The translations under genes and the position numbers were made by a program. DNA of 64,000 bases from Methanosarcina sp. UBA289 (GTDB lineage Archaea; Halobacteriota; Methanosarcinia; Methanosarcinales; Methanosarcinaceae), in assembly GCA_002496565.1 (NCBI GenBank), contig DAKJ01000031.1, positions 8,780-72,779 on the forward strand, written 5' to 3'. Positions 1 to 8,038 of the stretch are shown here, in pieces. The notes under the pieces were generated by a model. It was not told the DNA's origin. It did no database searches and saw only the letters and a program-made list of their open reading frames with translations. Each line of letters opens with the position of its first letter. Position 1 is the first letter of the stretch.

Positions 1-142
1 TTAGTAGTAGCTTAAACTTGTTAACGCTATTTGACCTCGCCTTGATAGAAGGTTTTCACGTGATACCAAGATTGAAAGAGGTCTGAAAAATTTCAAGTTC
101 ATCCAATCAAAGGCTTCCCAAATAAGATCTTCCCAGGATCTA

Positions 143-190
143 AACGCCATACGTAACGCCATACGTAACGCCATACGTAACGCCATACGT
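143..190. repeat. 12-bp tandem repeat, four units
   Basis: The unit aacgccatacgt occurs four times head to tail, the last copy ending at the edge of an AT-rich stretch upstream of the ribosomal operon. A minus-strand reading frame through it (1-252) translates to a monotonous ALRM repeat, has no recognisable family and is not called as a gene. Positions 191-275 hold the presumptive promoter of the L44e operon, with no clear TATA box. Confidence 0.8.
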
Positions 191-275
191 ATTATTTCCA
201 TATGTAAATAATGCCTTTCCGCAAAAGCCGGAGAAGGCAAGCTGAATACCAATAATCATTAAAAAGGTGTTAAGA

Positions 276-554
276 ATGAAGATTCCAAAGAGGTTCAGAA
301 CTTACTGCCCGTTCTGTAAGACCCATCAAGAAGTAGTCGTTGAAAGGGTCAAGAAGGGTCAGGCTTCATCAATGGCCCACATTACGAGGCAGAAGAACAG
401 ACAGCAAGGCATAGGGAACAGCGGAAAGTTCTCCAAGGTACCTGGTGGCGACAAACCCACAAAACGTATCTGGCTCAGATACCGCTGCACAGTATGTAAG
501 AAAGCTCACCAGAGACCCTGCTTCAGGGCAAAGAAGTTCGAGTTCAAGGAGTAA
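276..554 (+). CDS. rpl44e: Large ribosomal subunit protein eL42 (L44e)
   Basis: A 92-residue zinc-ribbon protein of the archaeal 50S subunit, located near the E site. The N-terminus MKIPKRFRTYCPFC is the family signature, and the two CxxC pairs (CPFC near residue 11, CTVC near residue 74) bind zinc. An in-frame GTG lies nine bases upstream, but ATG at 276 gives the family N-terminus and has a GGTG ribosome binding site at 266-269. It is the first gene of a translation operon, with S27e starting six bases after its stop. Length and motifs are normal. Confidence 0.95.
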   Translation: MKIPKRFRTYCPFCKTHQEVVVERVKKGQASSMAHITRQKNRQQGIGNSGKFSKVPGGDKPTKRIWLRYRCTVCKKAHQRPCFRAKKFEFKE

Positions 555-560
555 GATAAA

Positions 561-749
561 ATGGTAGACTATATCCAGAGGCCAAAAAGCAGGTTCCTGC
601 GCGTAAAGTGCAACGACTGCGAAAACGAACAGATCATATTCGGAAGCGCTAGCCGTAAAATCACCTGCGTTGTCTGTGGACGGACCCTTGCCGAACCAAC
701 CGGTGGAAAATCGACAATTACTACTCATATTCTGGAAGTGCTTGAATAA
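561..749 (+). CDS. rps27e: Small ribosomal subunit protein eS27 (S27e)
   Basis: A 62-residue zinc-finger protein of the 30S subunit. Two pairs of cysteines (CNDC near residue 18, CVVC near residue 37) form a C4 zinc site, followed by the conserved GRTLAEPTGGK segment. The start is only six bases from the end of the L44e gene, so translational coupling is likely. Order L44e-S27e-aIF2alpha-Nop10 is a conserved archaeal gene string, which supports the assignment. Confidence 0.95.
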   Translation: MVDYIQRPKSRFLRVKCNDCENEQIIFGSASRKITCVVCGRTLAEPTGGKSTITTHILEVLE

Positions 750-822
750 CCGAACAGGTAAAAGCACTTTACAGCATTAGAGTAACAAGTAACAAAGATA
801 TAAAACTAGAGAAGTGGTGCGA

Positions 823-1629
823 ATGGGAAACGATAACTGGCCCGAAGTCGGAGAATTCGTTGTCTGTACTGTAAAGAATGTAACGGATTTCGGAGCCTAT
901 GTCGAGCTTGAGGAGTTCGGAGGAAGAGAAGGTTTTATTCATATCTCCGAAATTAAAGCAGGCTGGGTCAAGTACGTCAGGGACTACGTAAGGGAAGGGC
1001 AGAAGATAGTCTGCAAGGTTCTTAACGTGGACCCTTCCCGCGGCCACATAGACCTTTCATTGAAAGACGTAAACGAGCACCAGCGGCGCGCTAAAATCCA
1101 GGAATGGAAAAATGAGCAAAAAGCCGCTAAATGGCTCCAGTTCGTGGCTGAAGAGACGAAAACCGATGAAGGTACCCTGGAATCTTTGCACGAAAAACTC
1201 GTAGAAGAGTTCGGAAGTGCATATACAGCCTTTGAAGAAGCTGCCATCGAAGGGGAGAAAGCCTTCAAAGGAGTCAAAATTAATAAAAAATACTTAAAGA
1301 GCATAATCAAAATTGCAGGGGAAAACATCAAACTGCCTTTTGTAGACATTGCAGGCTATGTTGATCTGACTTGTGACCTTCCAAATGGCATAGAAATCAT
1401 AAAGCAAGCCCTGAGTGCTGCAAATTCTATCAATGATGTTGATGGAAAAGACATAAGGCTTGAAATAAGTTACACAGGGGCTCCAAGATACCGAATCAAG
1501 GTAATTGCCCCGGATTACAAGAAAGCCGAATCAGTCCTTAAAAAGTCTGCCCAGACAGCAGTCGATACTATTGCCAAACTTGGCGGACATGGGACTTTCA
1601 AGCGGCACATCGAATCGGCAAAGGCGTGA
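823..1629 (+). CDS. eif2a: Translation initiation factor aIF2 subunit alpha
   Basis: A 268-residue alpha subunit of the heterotrimeric factor that brings initiator Met-tRNA to the ribosome. Residues about 5-85 form an S1 (OB-fold) RNA-binding domain (VTDFGAYVEL, GFIHISEI), followed by a helical domain and an alpha-beta domain that contacts the gamma subunit. ATG at 823 is preferred over GTG at 814 because the GGTG at 816-819 then sits at ribosome-binding-site distance. It lies 73 bases after S27e in the same direction and its stop is six bases from the Nop10 start. Confidence 0.95.
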   Translation: MGNDNWPEVGEFVVCTVKNVTDFGAYVELEEFGGREGFIHISEIKAGWVKYVRDYVREGQKIVCKVLNVDPSRGHIDLSLKDVNEHQRRAKIQEWKNEQKAAKWLQFVAEETKTDEGTLESLHEKLVEEFGSAYTAFEEAAIEGEKAFKGVKINKKYLKSIIKIAGENIKLPFVDIAGYVDLTCDLPNGIEIIKQALSAANSINDVDGKDIRLEISYTGAPRYRIKVIAPDYKKAESVLKKSAQTAVDTIAKLGGHGTFKRHIESAKA

Positions 1630-1635
1630 TATCCT

Positions 1636-1791
1636 TTGGGACAAAAGATCCGCAAATGCAAAAATTGCGGTAGGTACACTTTAAGGGAAATTTGTCCGGT
1701 TTGTGGGGGAAAAGTTTTTCCTGCACATCCGGCCCGCTTTTCTCCTCATGACCCTTATGGCAAGTACCGCAGAATGGCAAAGAAAGGATAA
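1636..1791 (+). CDS. nop10: Nop10, H/ACA RNP protein
   Basis: A 51-residue protein that is easily missed because of its size and TTG start. Translation gives MGQKIRKCKNCGRYTLREIC, then PVCGG, a PAHPARFSPHDPYGKYR core and a basic tail. This is the archaeal Nop10 pattern: an N-terminal CxxC..CxxC zinc ribbon and a conserved C-terminal segment. Nop10 bridges Cbf5 and L7Ae in H/ACA particles that guide pseudouridylation. A partial ribosome binding site (GGCGTGAT) overlaps the end of aIF2alpha, so coupling is likely. The same gene order is found in many archaea. Confidence 0.92.
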   Translation: MGQKIRKCKNCGRYTLREICPVCGGKVFPAHPARFSPHDPYGKYRRMAKKG

Positions 1792-1800
1792 GGAATTGTT

Positions 1801-2571
1801 ATGCAACAAAGTACACTTGTCCGCCTGAAAGAAAATCTTGAACTTAATAAACCAATCCTTGTAGTAGGACTTCCAGGAGTAGGACTCGTAGGTAAGCTAG
1901 TGGCAGAGCATTTGGTAGACGAACTAGGGGCTGAAAAAATTATTGAGGTTTATTCCCCACATTTTCCACCTCAGGTTCTGGTCAATAAAGACTGTACGGT
2001 CCGTCCTGTAAGCAATATTATATATTACGCAAAAGCGAAAGAGAATGATATCCTTTTCCTTGTAGGAGATCATCAGAGCACGACCTCGCAAGGGCATTAC
2101 GAGCTCTGTTCGCTTTATCTTGACATTGCACAGGAATTTGGAGTGCCGAGAATTTACACACTCGGAGGGTATCCCACAGGCAAACTGACCTATGAGGAAA
2201 CTGTCCTTGGGGTCGCCAATAACACGAAATTGATTGAAGAAATCAAAGAGTATGGGGTAGAGTTCAGGGAATCTGAACCCAGCGGAGGTATAGTTGGAGC
2301 ATCGGGCCTGCTTGTAGCTTTCAGCAAGATGCGAGGTATTGATGCTGCCTGTCTTATGGGCATGACCCCAGGATATCTAATGGATCCTAAAAGCGCCCAG
2401 TCCCTTCTAAAGGTGCTCTGTAGGATATTCGGGATCGAGGTAAACACAGAGTCTCTTGAGAAAAAGGCAGAGGAAATGGAAAGCATCCTTGAAAAGCTAA
2501 AGGAAAAAGAAGAGCAACAGACCTTCCAGGAAGTCAAACCGACTGAAGAAGACCTGCGCTATATAGGGTGA
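1801..2571 (+). CDS. PAC2-family (proteasome assembly chaperone-like) protein
   Basis: A 256-residue protein with the PAC2 fold signature near the N-terminus (KPILVVGLPGVGLVGKLVAE) and the downstream VGDHQ and LGGYPTG segments. The last ~50 residues are a charged helix, probably a coiled coil. Eukaryotic relatives chaperone proteasome alpha rings; the archaeal function is not established. It starts nine bases after Nop10 and closes the conserved L44e operon. Confidence is high for the family and low for the exact role. Confidence 0.88.
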   Translation: MQQSTLVRLKENLELNKPILVVGLPGVGLVGKLVAEHLVDELGAEKIIEVYSPHFPPQVLVNKDCTVRPVSNIIYYAKAKENDILFLVGDHQSTTSQGHYELCSLYLDIAQEFGVPRIYTLGGYPTGKLTYEETVLGVANNTKLIEEIKEYGVEFRESEPSGGIVGASGLLVAFSKMRGIDAACLMGMTPGYLMDPKSAQSLLKVLCRIFGIEVNTESLEKKAEEMESILEKLKEKEEQQTFQEVKPTEEDLRYIG

Positions 2572-2676
2572 CAGGACCTTAGAAATAAAATAATCAGGAA
2601 ATTAAAAATAATATCTAACTAAGGTTATTATTAAGGCAAGAGCTGAAAATTAGAGTTTTCCGGTAAAGGGAAAGGA

Positions 2677-4038
2677 ATGAAAGTCAACACAGATCTCCAT
2701 CTCCACTCAAAATACTCCATGGCATCTTCCAAAAAAATGGAACTGCCGACAATTGCAAGGGAGGCTTCAAAAAAAGGGATGGAGTTAATCGGTACTGCTG
2801 ACTGCACTCATCCGAAGTGGCTTGAAGAGATCAAAAGAGTAGCCGTTTCGGATGAAGAAATCCGCATAGATGAGATTTATTTTATCCCTACTACCGAGGT
2901 AGAAGATAGCAAACGCGTGCACCATCTCCTTATTTTGCCTTCGATTTCAAAAGCTGAAGAGTTGGCCGAGCGCATTGCTCCTTTTGGCAACCTTGAATCC
3001 GATGGCCGCCCGAGTATCAGGCTGGATGGCAGTGAAATTGCCGAAATTGCAAAAGATATCGGAGCTCTTATTGGCCCCTGCCATGCCTTTACGCCCTGGA
3101 CCGCTCTTTACGGCTACCATGACAGTCTGAGAAGCTGCTACGGGGACATGACAGATTATATTTCTTTTCTGGAGCTTGGCCTGAGTGCGGACAGCGATTA
3201 TGCCGACCGAATAGAAGAGCTTCACCGCCTGACTTTTCTTTCGAATTCAGACGCTCATTCCCCTTCGACTAACAAACTGGCAAGGGAGTTTACACAGTTT
3301 GATATGCCTGAGCTTACCTTTGACGGCTTGAAAAAAGCTATTCTCAGAGAGCAGGGATATAAAGCTACTTTGAATGTAGGGTTCTTTCCCGAAGAGGGAA
3401 AATACAACCGATCAGCCTGCATTAAGTGTTTTACCCAGTATCCTCTGCCTGAAGCCGTAGAGAATAAGTGGCGCTGCCCGATCTGCGGAGGCGTCATAAA
3501 GAAAGGGGTTTTCGACCGAGTTAATGAACTTGCAGACTTTAAAGAGCCAAAACACCCTGATTACCGTCCTCCTTACCTACACCTAATTCCTCTTGCCGAG
3601 ATTATCCAAATGGCTCTCGGCCATGCAAGCGTTCAGACAAAAGGCGTGCAAACAGCCTGGAATAAACTTATAGAGCGCTTTGGGAACGAAGTCAAAGCTC
3701 TTATTTACTCCGAGCCTGAAGACCTGAAAATCGTTGGTGACGACCGGATAGTAAATGCAATTCTGGCTTTTAGGAAAGGAAATGTAATAATCCATCCCGG
3801 TGGAGGTGGCCAGTACGGCTGGCTTGAGCTGCCTGAAAACCTGAAAAATGAGGAAATTCGGCACACAGGACAGCTTTCATTTGCAGACCTCGAAAAGGTA
3901 AATCCAGGGAAAATAACTAAGTCTAAGGAGAAGAAGGACAAGAAGACTCGGAAAGAGACTGAAGAAAGCGAAAAAGAAGGATCACGAGATAAAGAGTCGG
4001 ATGAAAATGCAGGCCAGAGTTCACTTTTCGATTTTTGA
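2677..4038 (+). CDS. Endonuclease Q (EndoQ), damaged-DNA endonuclease
   Basis: A 453-residue protein of the archaeal EndoQ family, which nicks DNA 5' of deaminated bases (uracil, hypoxanthine) and abasic sites. The N-terminal PHP-type domain starts with DLHLHSKYS (H8, H10) and includes the SDAH motif near residue 193. A zinc ribbon follows (C248, C251, C267, C270), then a helix-hairpin-helix-like segment and a HPGGGGQYG motif. A charged disordered linker leads to the terminal QSSLFDF, which fits a PCNA-interacting peptide. It is 105 bases after the PAC2 gene and may have its own promoter. Confidence 0.9.
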   Translation: MKVNTDLHLHSKYSMASSKKMELPTIAREASKKGMELIGTADCTHPKWLEEIKRVAVSDEEIRIDEIYFIPTTEVEDSKRVHHLLILPSISKAEELAERIAPFGNLESDGRPSIRLDGSEIAEIAKDIGALIGPCHAFTPWTALYGYHDSLRSCYGDMTDYISFLELGLSADSDYADRIEELHRLTFLSNSDAHSPSTNKLAREFTQFDMPELTFDGLKKAILREQGYKATLNVGFFPEEGKYNRSACIKCFTQYPLPEAVENKWRCPICGGVIKKGVFDRVNELADFKEPKHPDYRPPYLHLIPLAEIIQMALGHASVQTKGVQTAWNKLIERFGNEVKALIYSEPEDLKIVGDDRIVNAILAFRKGNVIIHPGGGGQYGWLELPENLKNEEIRHTGQLSFADLEKVNPGKITKSKEKKDKKTRKETEESEKEGSRDKESDENAGQSSLFDF

Positions 4039-4185
4039 GGTGTTAATTTCAGATTTTGAGGTATAGATCCTGCTTATGACAAAATATATAAGAAAGAAGG
4101 TATATTCACTAACCCTGCATCTGAAACATGTTAAATCAAAAACGTTGGGCAATGCCCGAGAATTTTCCTAATTTAAAAACAAAAT

Positions 4186-4269
4186 GCCCAGGTAGTCTAG
4201 TGGTAAGGCGACGGTCTCGAAAACCGTTTCTTCTTTGGGAGAGCGCAGGTTCAAATCCTGCCCTGGGCG
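4186..4269 (+). tRNA. tRNA-Ser (CGA)
   Basis: A class II tRNA. The acceptor stem GCCCAGG pairs with CCTGGGC and is followed by discriminator G. The anticodon loop CTCGAAA is closed by ACGGT/ACCGT and gives anticodon CGA. A long variable arm and a T-loop TTCAAAT in a GCAGG/CCTGC stem complete the fold. No intron and no encoded CCA. An AT-rich box A-like element lies at about 4169-4178. Confidence 0.95.
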
Positions 4270-4310
4270 TGGATCTTTAAATTAAAAATTTAAATAAAAA
4301 CTACTTGCTC

Positions 4311-4440
4311 TTAAATAGTAATTTTGCTCTTTTCCTTATATTCCTTTGTAAGTTCTACGTATTCCTCAGCATTTTTTGATATGGCCTCGATTTTTACTTC
4401 TTCGAGTTCTCTTTTGCTTGAAACCAGTAAGATTTTCAGA
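4311..4440 (-). pseudogene. C-terminal remnant of an unidentified gene
   Basis: Read on the minus strand, this stretch gives a protein-like open segment of about 43 codons (ILKILLVSSKRELEEVKIEA, then ISKNAEEYVELTKEYKEK) ending in TAA at 4311-4313. It has no start codon or ribosome binding site at its upstream end. It is not in the frame of the adjacent FmdB-like gene. It looks like the charged helical end of a protein whose front part was lost, perhaps in the event that altered the end of the neighbour. Family unknown. Confidence 0.4.
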
Positions 4441-4462
4441 ATTATTTTTCATTCTCAGAAAC

Positions 4463-5842
4463 TTAGTTGACTATTTGAAATCTGAGATCTCGAAGAGAAA
4501 TTTTGAATTTTAAGATCAGCATTATATGTAAAAGAAAAAATGCCAAATTGATTTTTTTCTCTTTTATTTTTTCAAAGAGCTGTTTTAAGGTATCTTCATT
4601 ACTCTGAGTGAATTTAAATGGAGAATCAAGGAACGGTTCAAAGTAAATAGGCAAATCGTCAAATCTGTAGAACGTCCCGTCACATTCCATGGCGTCCATG
4701 ACTCCTGGAAGCACAATGTCTGAGATCGACATAGTTGGACAAGGAACTGTATCCAGGCAGATCAAAGGAATTTCTGCAAGGTAAGCTGCACAGTCAGGTG
4801 GGATCTGACTCAAAAGATCAGCACATATTACAAAAGCTGCATCTACGTCCTTTTCTCTAAGTAAATCCACGGTTGTGAATTCTCCAGGGTTGTAACGTGG
4901 GTATCCACGCGTGAAGTCAAGCCCGAAGGGGTAACCGTACATGTAGGAAGCAACCTGGTTAAAGCCTGCCACGTTGCAGTGACTACGGATAACTCCAATG
5001 GTAAATTTGGAATAATTGTTCAGCTCTTTCACAAGGTTCATGGCAATTTCAATATTCCTGTACTTCCCAAGGGATGAAGAGAGTCCAACTCCTACTGAGA
5101 TCGTCCCAAAGTTGCAGTTCTTCATCATATCGAGCATATCTTCCATAACAGGAATGGAAACTCCTGTAATCTCCTCTATGGAATGATGAGGAGTTTTTCT
5201 ATGTAAAAGCGTCAAGAGTGCGCTTATTAGCTCATAGTCGGAGTCCGGGTTAAGCTGCACGTGCAGGTCAGAAGCTTTAGCAGTTAGAGTTTTTCTTGGG
5301 TCTACAGTAATGATTGTCCTGTCAAAACGCCCACGTTTTGTCCAGTAACCTCTGGGGAAAACCCCATATCTGGACATCTGCCTGGGCATGGATTCAAGTG
5401 GATTTGTTCCCCAGTAGACCATGAGATCTCCCCTGTTTTTCTTTTGTCCTTCAGTTGCACCTATTTTTCCGGCTTCCTGAGTTCCCATCACTGTGGCCCC
5501 ATTGACGATTGTATCAACAGTTGCACCCAAATATTCTCCTATCATAAGCCCCACTTCATGTGCTTCACATGAAGTTTCACTGCCTATGAAAATCAGGGGG
5601 CGCTTCGCCGAAGCCAGGATGTCCGCAGCTATTTCAAGGGCTCCATCCCAAGAAACTGGTCTTGATTTCCCTCCGAACTTTAGAAGGGGCTGTTTAAGTC
5701 TTTGGGGACTTGTAATCTCCTTAAATCTGGAAATCCCCATCTTGCATACATTTTTAGCTTCAATCTTTTCATCCTTGATTTCAACCTGGATATCGTCGCA
5801 GGCAGCCCCACAGACAGGACAGACTATGTTTTTGAAAAACAT
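4463..5842 (-). CDS. fmdB: Formylmethanofuran dehydrogenase subunit B paralogue (orphan, atypical)
   Basis: A 459-residue relative of FwdB/FmdB, the molybdo/tungstopterin subunit that makes formylmethanofuran from CO2 in methanogenesis. The N-terminal 4Fe-4S cysteines are present (C8, C11, C15, C33), as are the WGTNPLESMPRQ and MECDGTFYRFDDLP segments. In the family, as recalled, the metal-ligating Cys or Sec sits in a CHGPS-like motif near residue 118; here that place (about 111-118) reads TIVNGATV with no Cys. The last ~30 residues are an unusual hydrophobic/basic extension, as if the normal stop were lost. ATG at 5842 is chosen because it begins the conserved MFFKNIVCPVCG. No A, C or D subunit genes are adjacent, so a catalytic role is doubtful. 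Confidence 0.8.
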   Translation of the reverse strand: MFFKNIVCPVCGAACDDIQVEIKDEKIEAKNVCKMGISRFKEITSPQRLKQPLLKFGGKSRPVSWDGALEIAADILASAKRPLIFIGSETSCEAHEVGLMIGEYLGATVDTIVNGATVMGTQEAGKIGATEGQKKNRGDLMVYWGTNPLESMPRQMSRYGVFPRGYWTKRGRFDRTIITVDPRKTLTAKASDLHVQLNPDSDYELISALLTLLHRKTPHHSIEEITGVSIPVMEDMLDMMKNCNFGTISVGVGLSSSLGKYRNIEIAMNLVKELNNYSKFTIGVIRSHCNVAGFNQVASYMYGYPFGLDFTRGYPRYNPGEFTTVDLLREKDVDAAFVICADLLSQIPPDCAAYLAEIPLICLDTVPCPTMSISDIVLPGVMDAMECDGTFYRFDDLPIYFEPFLDSPFKFTQSNEDTLKQLFEKIKEKKINLAFFLLHIMLILKFKISLRDLRFQIVN

Positions 5843-6407
5843 AATCAATGCCCTCCAGCATAAAATTTTGGTATTGTATATTCGGTGCACATTTCAGAAA
5901 AAATCGATAGTAGCGTCTCATCTTGCATTTTACTTGCCTCTCAACATTGTTCTGTGCACTGCACAGCAGTTCATTTCCATGCTAATGAATAATGCACAGT
6001 AATTTCACAGCACTGTACCATTTTTATGAACTAGTACTTCAATGTCAACAGGTTTTCAGGAATACGCCTTTTTCCCTGCATCCTGGAAGACGGGTGGGGG
6101 AATTAAGGAGAGACCATAAACTTTCCAGATCCCAATAGAAAAAATCCGCGTTCAAATCTTTTGCTGTCGTTTACCAGTTAGTAGATTCCCAGACCTACGT
6201 TTGTTACCAGTAAACTAATTTCTCTTTCAAATTCATATAACTTATATAAAGAATTTGCATTAGGAAATAAATTTACAACTAAAATATAAACATACCGGTT
6301 CCTAGATTTCAAGTGGAAATTTTATGTTCCTTTTAAAAACCTGACTATACATAGGAAACTAACCACATAGGAAACTAACTTTATTAATTCTTAAGATTCA
6401 CATGGAG
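5843..6407. other. Intergenic region without a recognised gene
   Basis: AT-rich DNA between the FmdB-like gene and the Mop-domain gene. The plus-strand frame over 5493-6002 is a shadow of the FmdB-like gene. A short direct repeat (cataggaaactaac) occurs twice around 6352-6380, just upstream of the TATA box of the Mop gene; it may be regulatory. Nothing else is supported. Confidence 0.5.
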
Positions 6408-6420
6408 ATATATTTATATA
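6408..6420 (+). promoter_or_regulatory. TATA box of the Mop-domain gene
   Basis: The run atatatttatata matches an archaeal TATA element. Transcription would begin about 25 bases downstream, near 6442. That excludes the GTG at 6421 as start codon and leaves a leader of ~24 bases containing the GGAGGA ribosome binding site at 6454-6459. Confidence 0.6.
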
Positions 6421-6465
6421 GTGGTTGACGGAAGTTTAATTTCCGTGTTGAATGGAGGATCAAAT

Positions 6466-6675
6466 ATAAAATTAAGCGCAAGCAACGTTTTAAAAGGTAA
6501 GGTTAAAAGCATTGTCACCGGGATGGGAAGCTCTGAAATCATAACAGAATTGCCAGAAGCAACAGAAATCACTTCCATCATCACAAAAACATCAGCTGAA
6601 AATCTGAACTTAAAAATAGGAAACGAGATTTATGCATCATTCAAGGCCTTAAGTGTGATGATAGCCACGGATTAA
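6466..6675 (+). CDS. Molbindin-like Mop/TOBE-domain protein (probable non-ATG start)
   Basis: A single ~70-residue Mop domain of the molybdate/tungstate-binding type: IKLSASNVLKGKVKSIVTG, then SIITKTSAENLNLKIGNEIY and FKALSVMIATD. Family members usually begin MKLSARN or MKISARN. Here the corresponding codon is ATA (6466-6468), six bases after a perfect GGAGGA (6454-6459). In-frame GTG (6445) and TTG (6448) lie before the ribosome binding site, and the TATA box argues against the GTG at 6421. Either ATA is used or the start codon is mutated. Its neighbour is a molybdo/tungstoenzyme paralogue, consistent with metal storage or sensing. Confidence 0.8.
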   Translation: MKLSASNVLKGKVKSIVTGMGSSEIITELPEATEITSIITKTSAENLNLKIGNEIYASFKALSVMIATD

Positions 6676-6796
6676 TTACTTATTTTTTTCATCAGTTGAT
6701 GATGAAAAAGTATAATCAACATAAAAACATTAGTTCGTGCCGTAAACTATTTAATAGAGAACGGATATTTCAGTTCCTTGCGAAATATTCTATAAA

Positions 6797-6988
6797 GGGG
6801 CTGTGGCCTAGCCCGGCATGGCGATGGGCTCCAGCGGATAAATGATGAACAACGGGTCTACCGAGTCTTTCCCGACGGGGCAGGACAATGAGGAACCGTT
6901 GGAGCACTGATAGATGCTCACCAGAAAACTGTATAAGCAGTTGTTCGGAGATACCCGTCGATCGTGAGTTCGAATCTCACCAGCCCCA
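6797..6988 (+). tRNA. tRNA-Trp (CCA) with a 118-nt intron
   Basis: Exon 1 (6797-6834) has acceptor GGGGCTG, D-stem GCC/GGC, anticodon stem ATGGG and loop CTCCAG with anticodon CCA at 6831-6833. Exon 2 (6953-6988) resumes with A38 and CCCGT, a GTGAG/CTCAC T-stem, CAGCCCC and discriminator A. The intron at 6835-6952 sits at position 37/38, the canonical archaeal site, and would be removed by the splicing endonuclease at a bulge-helix-bulge. The intron itself carries a C/D box guide, listed separately. Confidence 0.95.
6841..6910 (+). ncRNA. Intron-encoded C/D box guide RNA for tRNA-Trp
   Basis: C box ATGATGA at 6842-6848, D' box CCGA at 6861-6864, a C'-like AATGAGG near 6888 and D box CTGA at 6907-6910. 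The guide before D (CCGTTGGAGCA) pairs with the pre-tRNA anticodon region over ten pairs, and the fifth base before the box faces C34. The guide before D' (ACGGGT) pairs with ACCCGT of exon 2, and the fifth base faces C39. So both guides obey the D+5 rule for methylation of positions 34 and 39, as established for archaeal tRNA-Trp introns. Confidence 0.92.
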
Positions 6989-7217
6989 CATTTTTCTTTA
7001 ATTTTACTTTTCTACATCATTCTTTTAACATTTTCTCCCATATTTTCGGATCTCGTATCAATTTTGGTGAATTTAGAGGTTTAATTCTTTAATACTTAGG
7101 TATGTAGAGAATGATAAAAAGTAATACTTTCACGTAACTTCCCCAACGGTTAATAATCTGCAGATCCAATCTTCTTCTACCTGCTCAAACCTGCTCAACA
7201 GCAAGCGAGGTTCTATC

Positions 7218-7982
7218 TTGAGGCACGAAAAAGAAGAAGTAGCTGTCCTTGTCAGAGCCGTTCCCGAGAAAAGCAAAAAGGATGGGAATGGGCATGCCGT
7301 CGGGATAATCGGTATTAATAAGCATGGAGAACTGCTGAGGCTCTATCCTCTGGGATTCAGATACGGGGAAGGACTGGTTGATTTCAGGAAGAATGACCTG
7401 CTAGAATTTACGGTTACCAGACCTGAGCATGATGTCAGGTGGGAGAGCAGGAAAGTCCTCAGTCACGTGAACCTGGAAAAGCCCCTTAAAGAGAGGGAAA
7501 TAAAAGAGCTTGTCCTGCCGCTCGTAACATCTATTGAAAAGCTAAATCTCAAGGGAGCGACCCTTGGAGTGGTAAAACCGAAAATCTTAGACCTCGAAAT
7601 AAAGGTGAACAGCACTGAGGCTTATGACCGGCAGCAGTATTTTAATCTCATAGGAGATTTTCTGGAAAAAGGGGAAAAAGCTGCCCGAATGCCTGTCGAG
7701 ATCAGGTATTTTTTCAAGTGTGAGGGAGAAAATGCCTGCAGGGGGCATAAAATAACCCTGCTCGACTGGGAATTTAACGAAGATGTGCGGAATATCATAA
7801 GGGACGAGCAGGAGCCGGCAGCCATAGAGAGTAAAATAAAAAAGCATTTCTCGGACCTCATGAAAGAAAGAGAACTTTATTTTATCATGGGGACGCATTT
7901 CACGTATGGAACCTGGATTATAACAGGACTTTTCTGGCTGGAAAAAAACGGAAAGCTTCAGAGCAGTCTTTCCGAATTTTAA
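7218..7982 (+). CDS. Conserved protein of unknown function with a CxxxxxCxGH motif
   Basis: A 254-residue soluble protein. The N-terminal half (VAVLVRAVPEKSK, LLRLYPLGFRY) looks like a beta-rich domain. Near residue 170 is FKCEGENACRGHKITLLDWE, a possible metal-binding CxxxxxCxxH followed by an invariant-looking DWE; I remember similar strings in uncharacterised bacterial and archaeal proteins but cannot name the family. The TTG start at 7218 has GAGG five to nine bases upstream. It is monocistronic, downstream of tRNA-Trp. Confidence 0.75.
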   Translation: MRHEKEEVAVLVRAVPEKSKKDGNGHAVGIIGINKHGELLRLYPLGFRYGEGLVDFRKNDLLEFTVTRPEHDVRWESRKVLSHVNLEKPLKEREIKELVLPLVTSIEKLNLKGATLGVVKPKILDLEIKVNSTEAYDRQQYFNLIGDFLEKGEKAARMPVEIRYFFKCEGENACRGHKITLLDWEFNEDVRNIIRDEQEPAAIESKIKKHFSDLMKERELYFIMGTHFTYGTWIITGLFWLEKNGKLQSSLSEF

Positions 7983-8038
7983 AATAATAGAAAGAAAAAA
8001 ATTGGTTAGAAAGTTAGAAATGATAAAGAAAAGAGTGG

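Noticed and set aside
1..252. Minus-strand frame of 83 codons
   Set aside because: It is a translation of the aacgccatacgt repeat with no family features or ribosome binding site.
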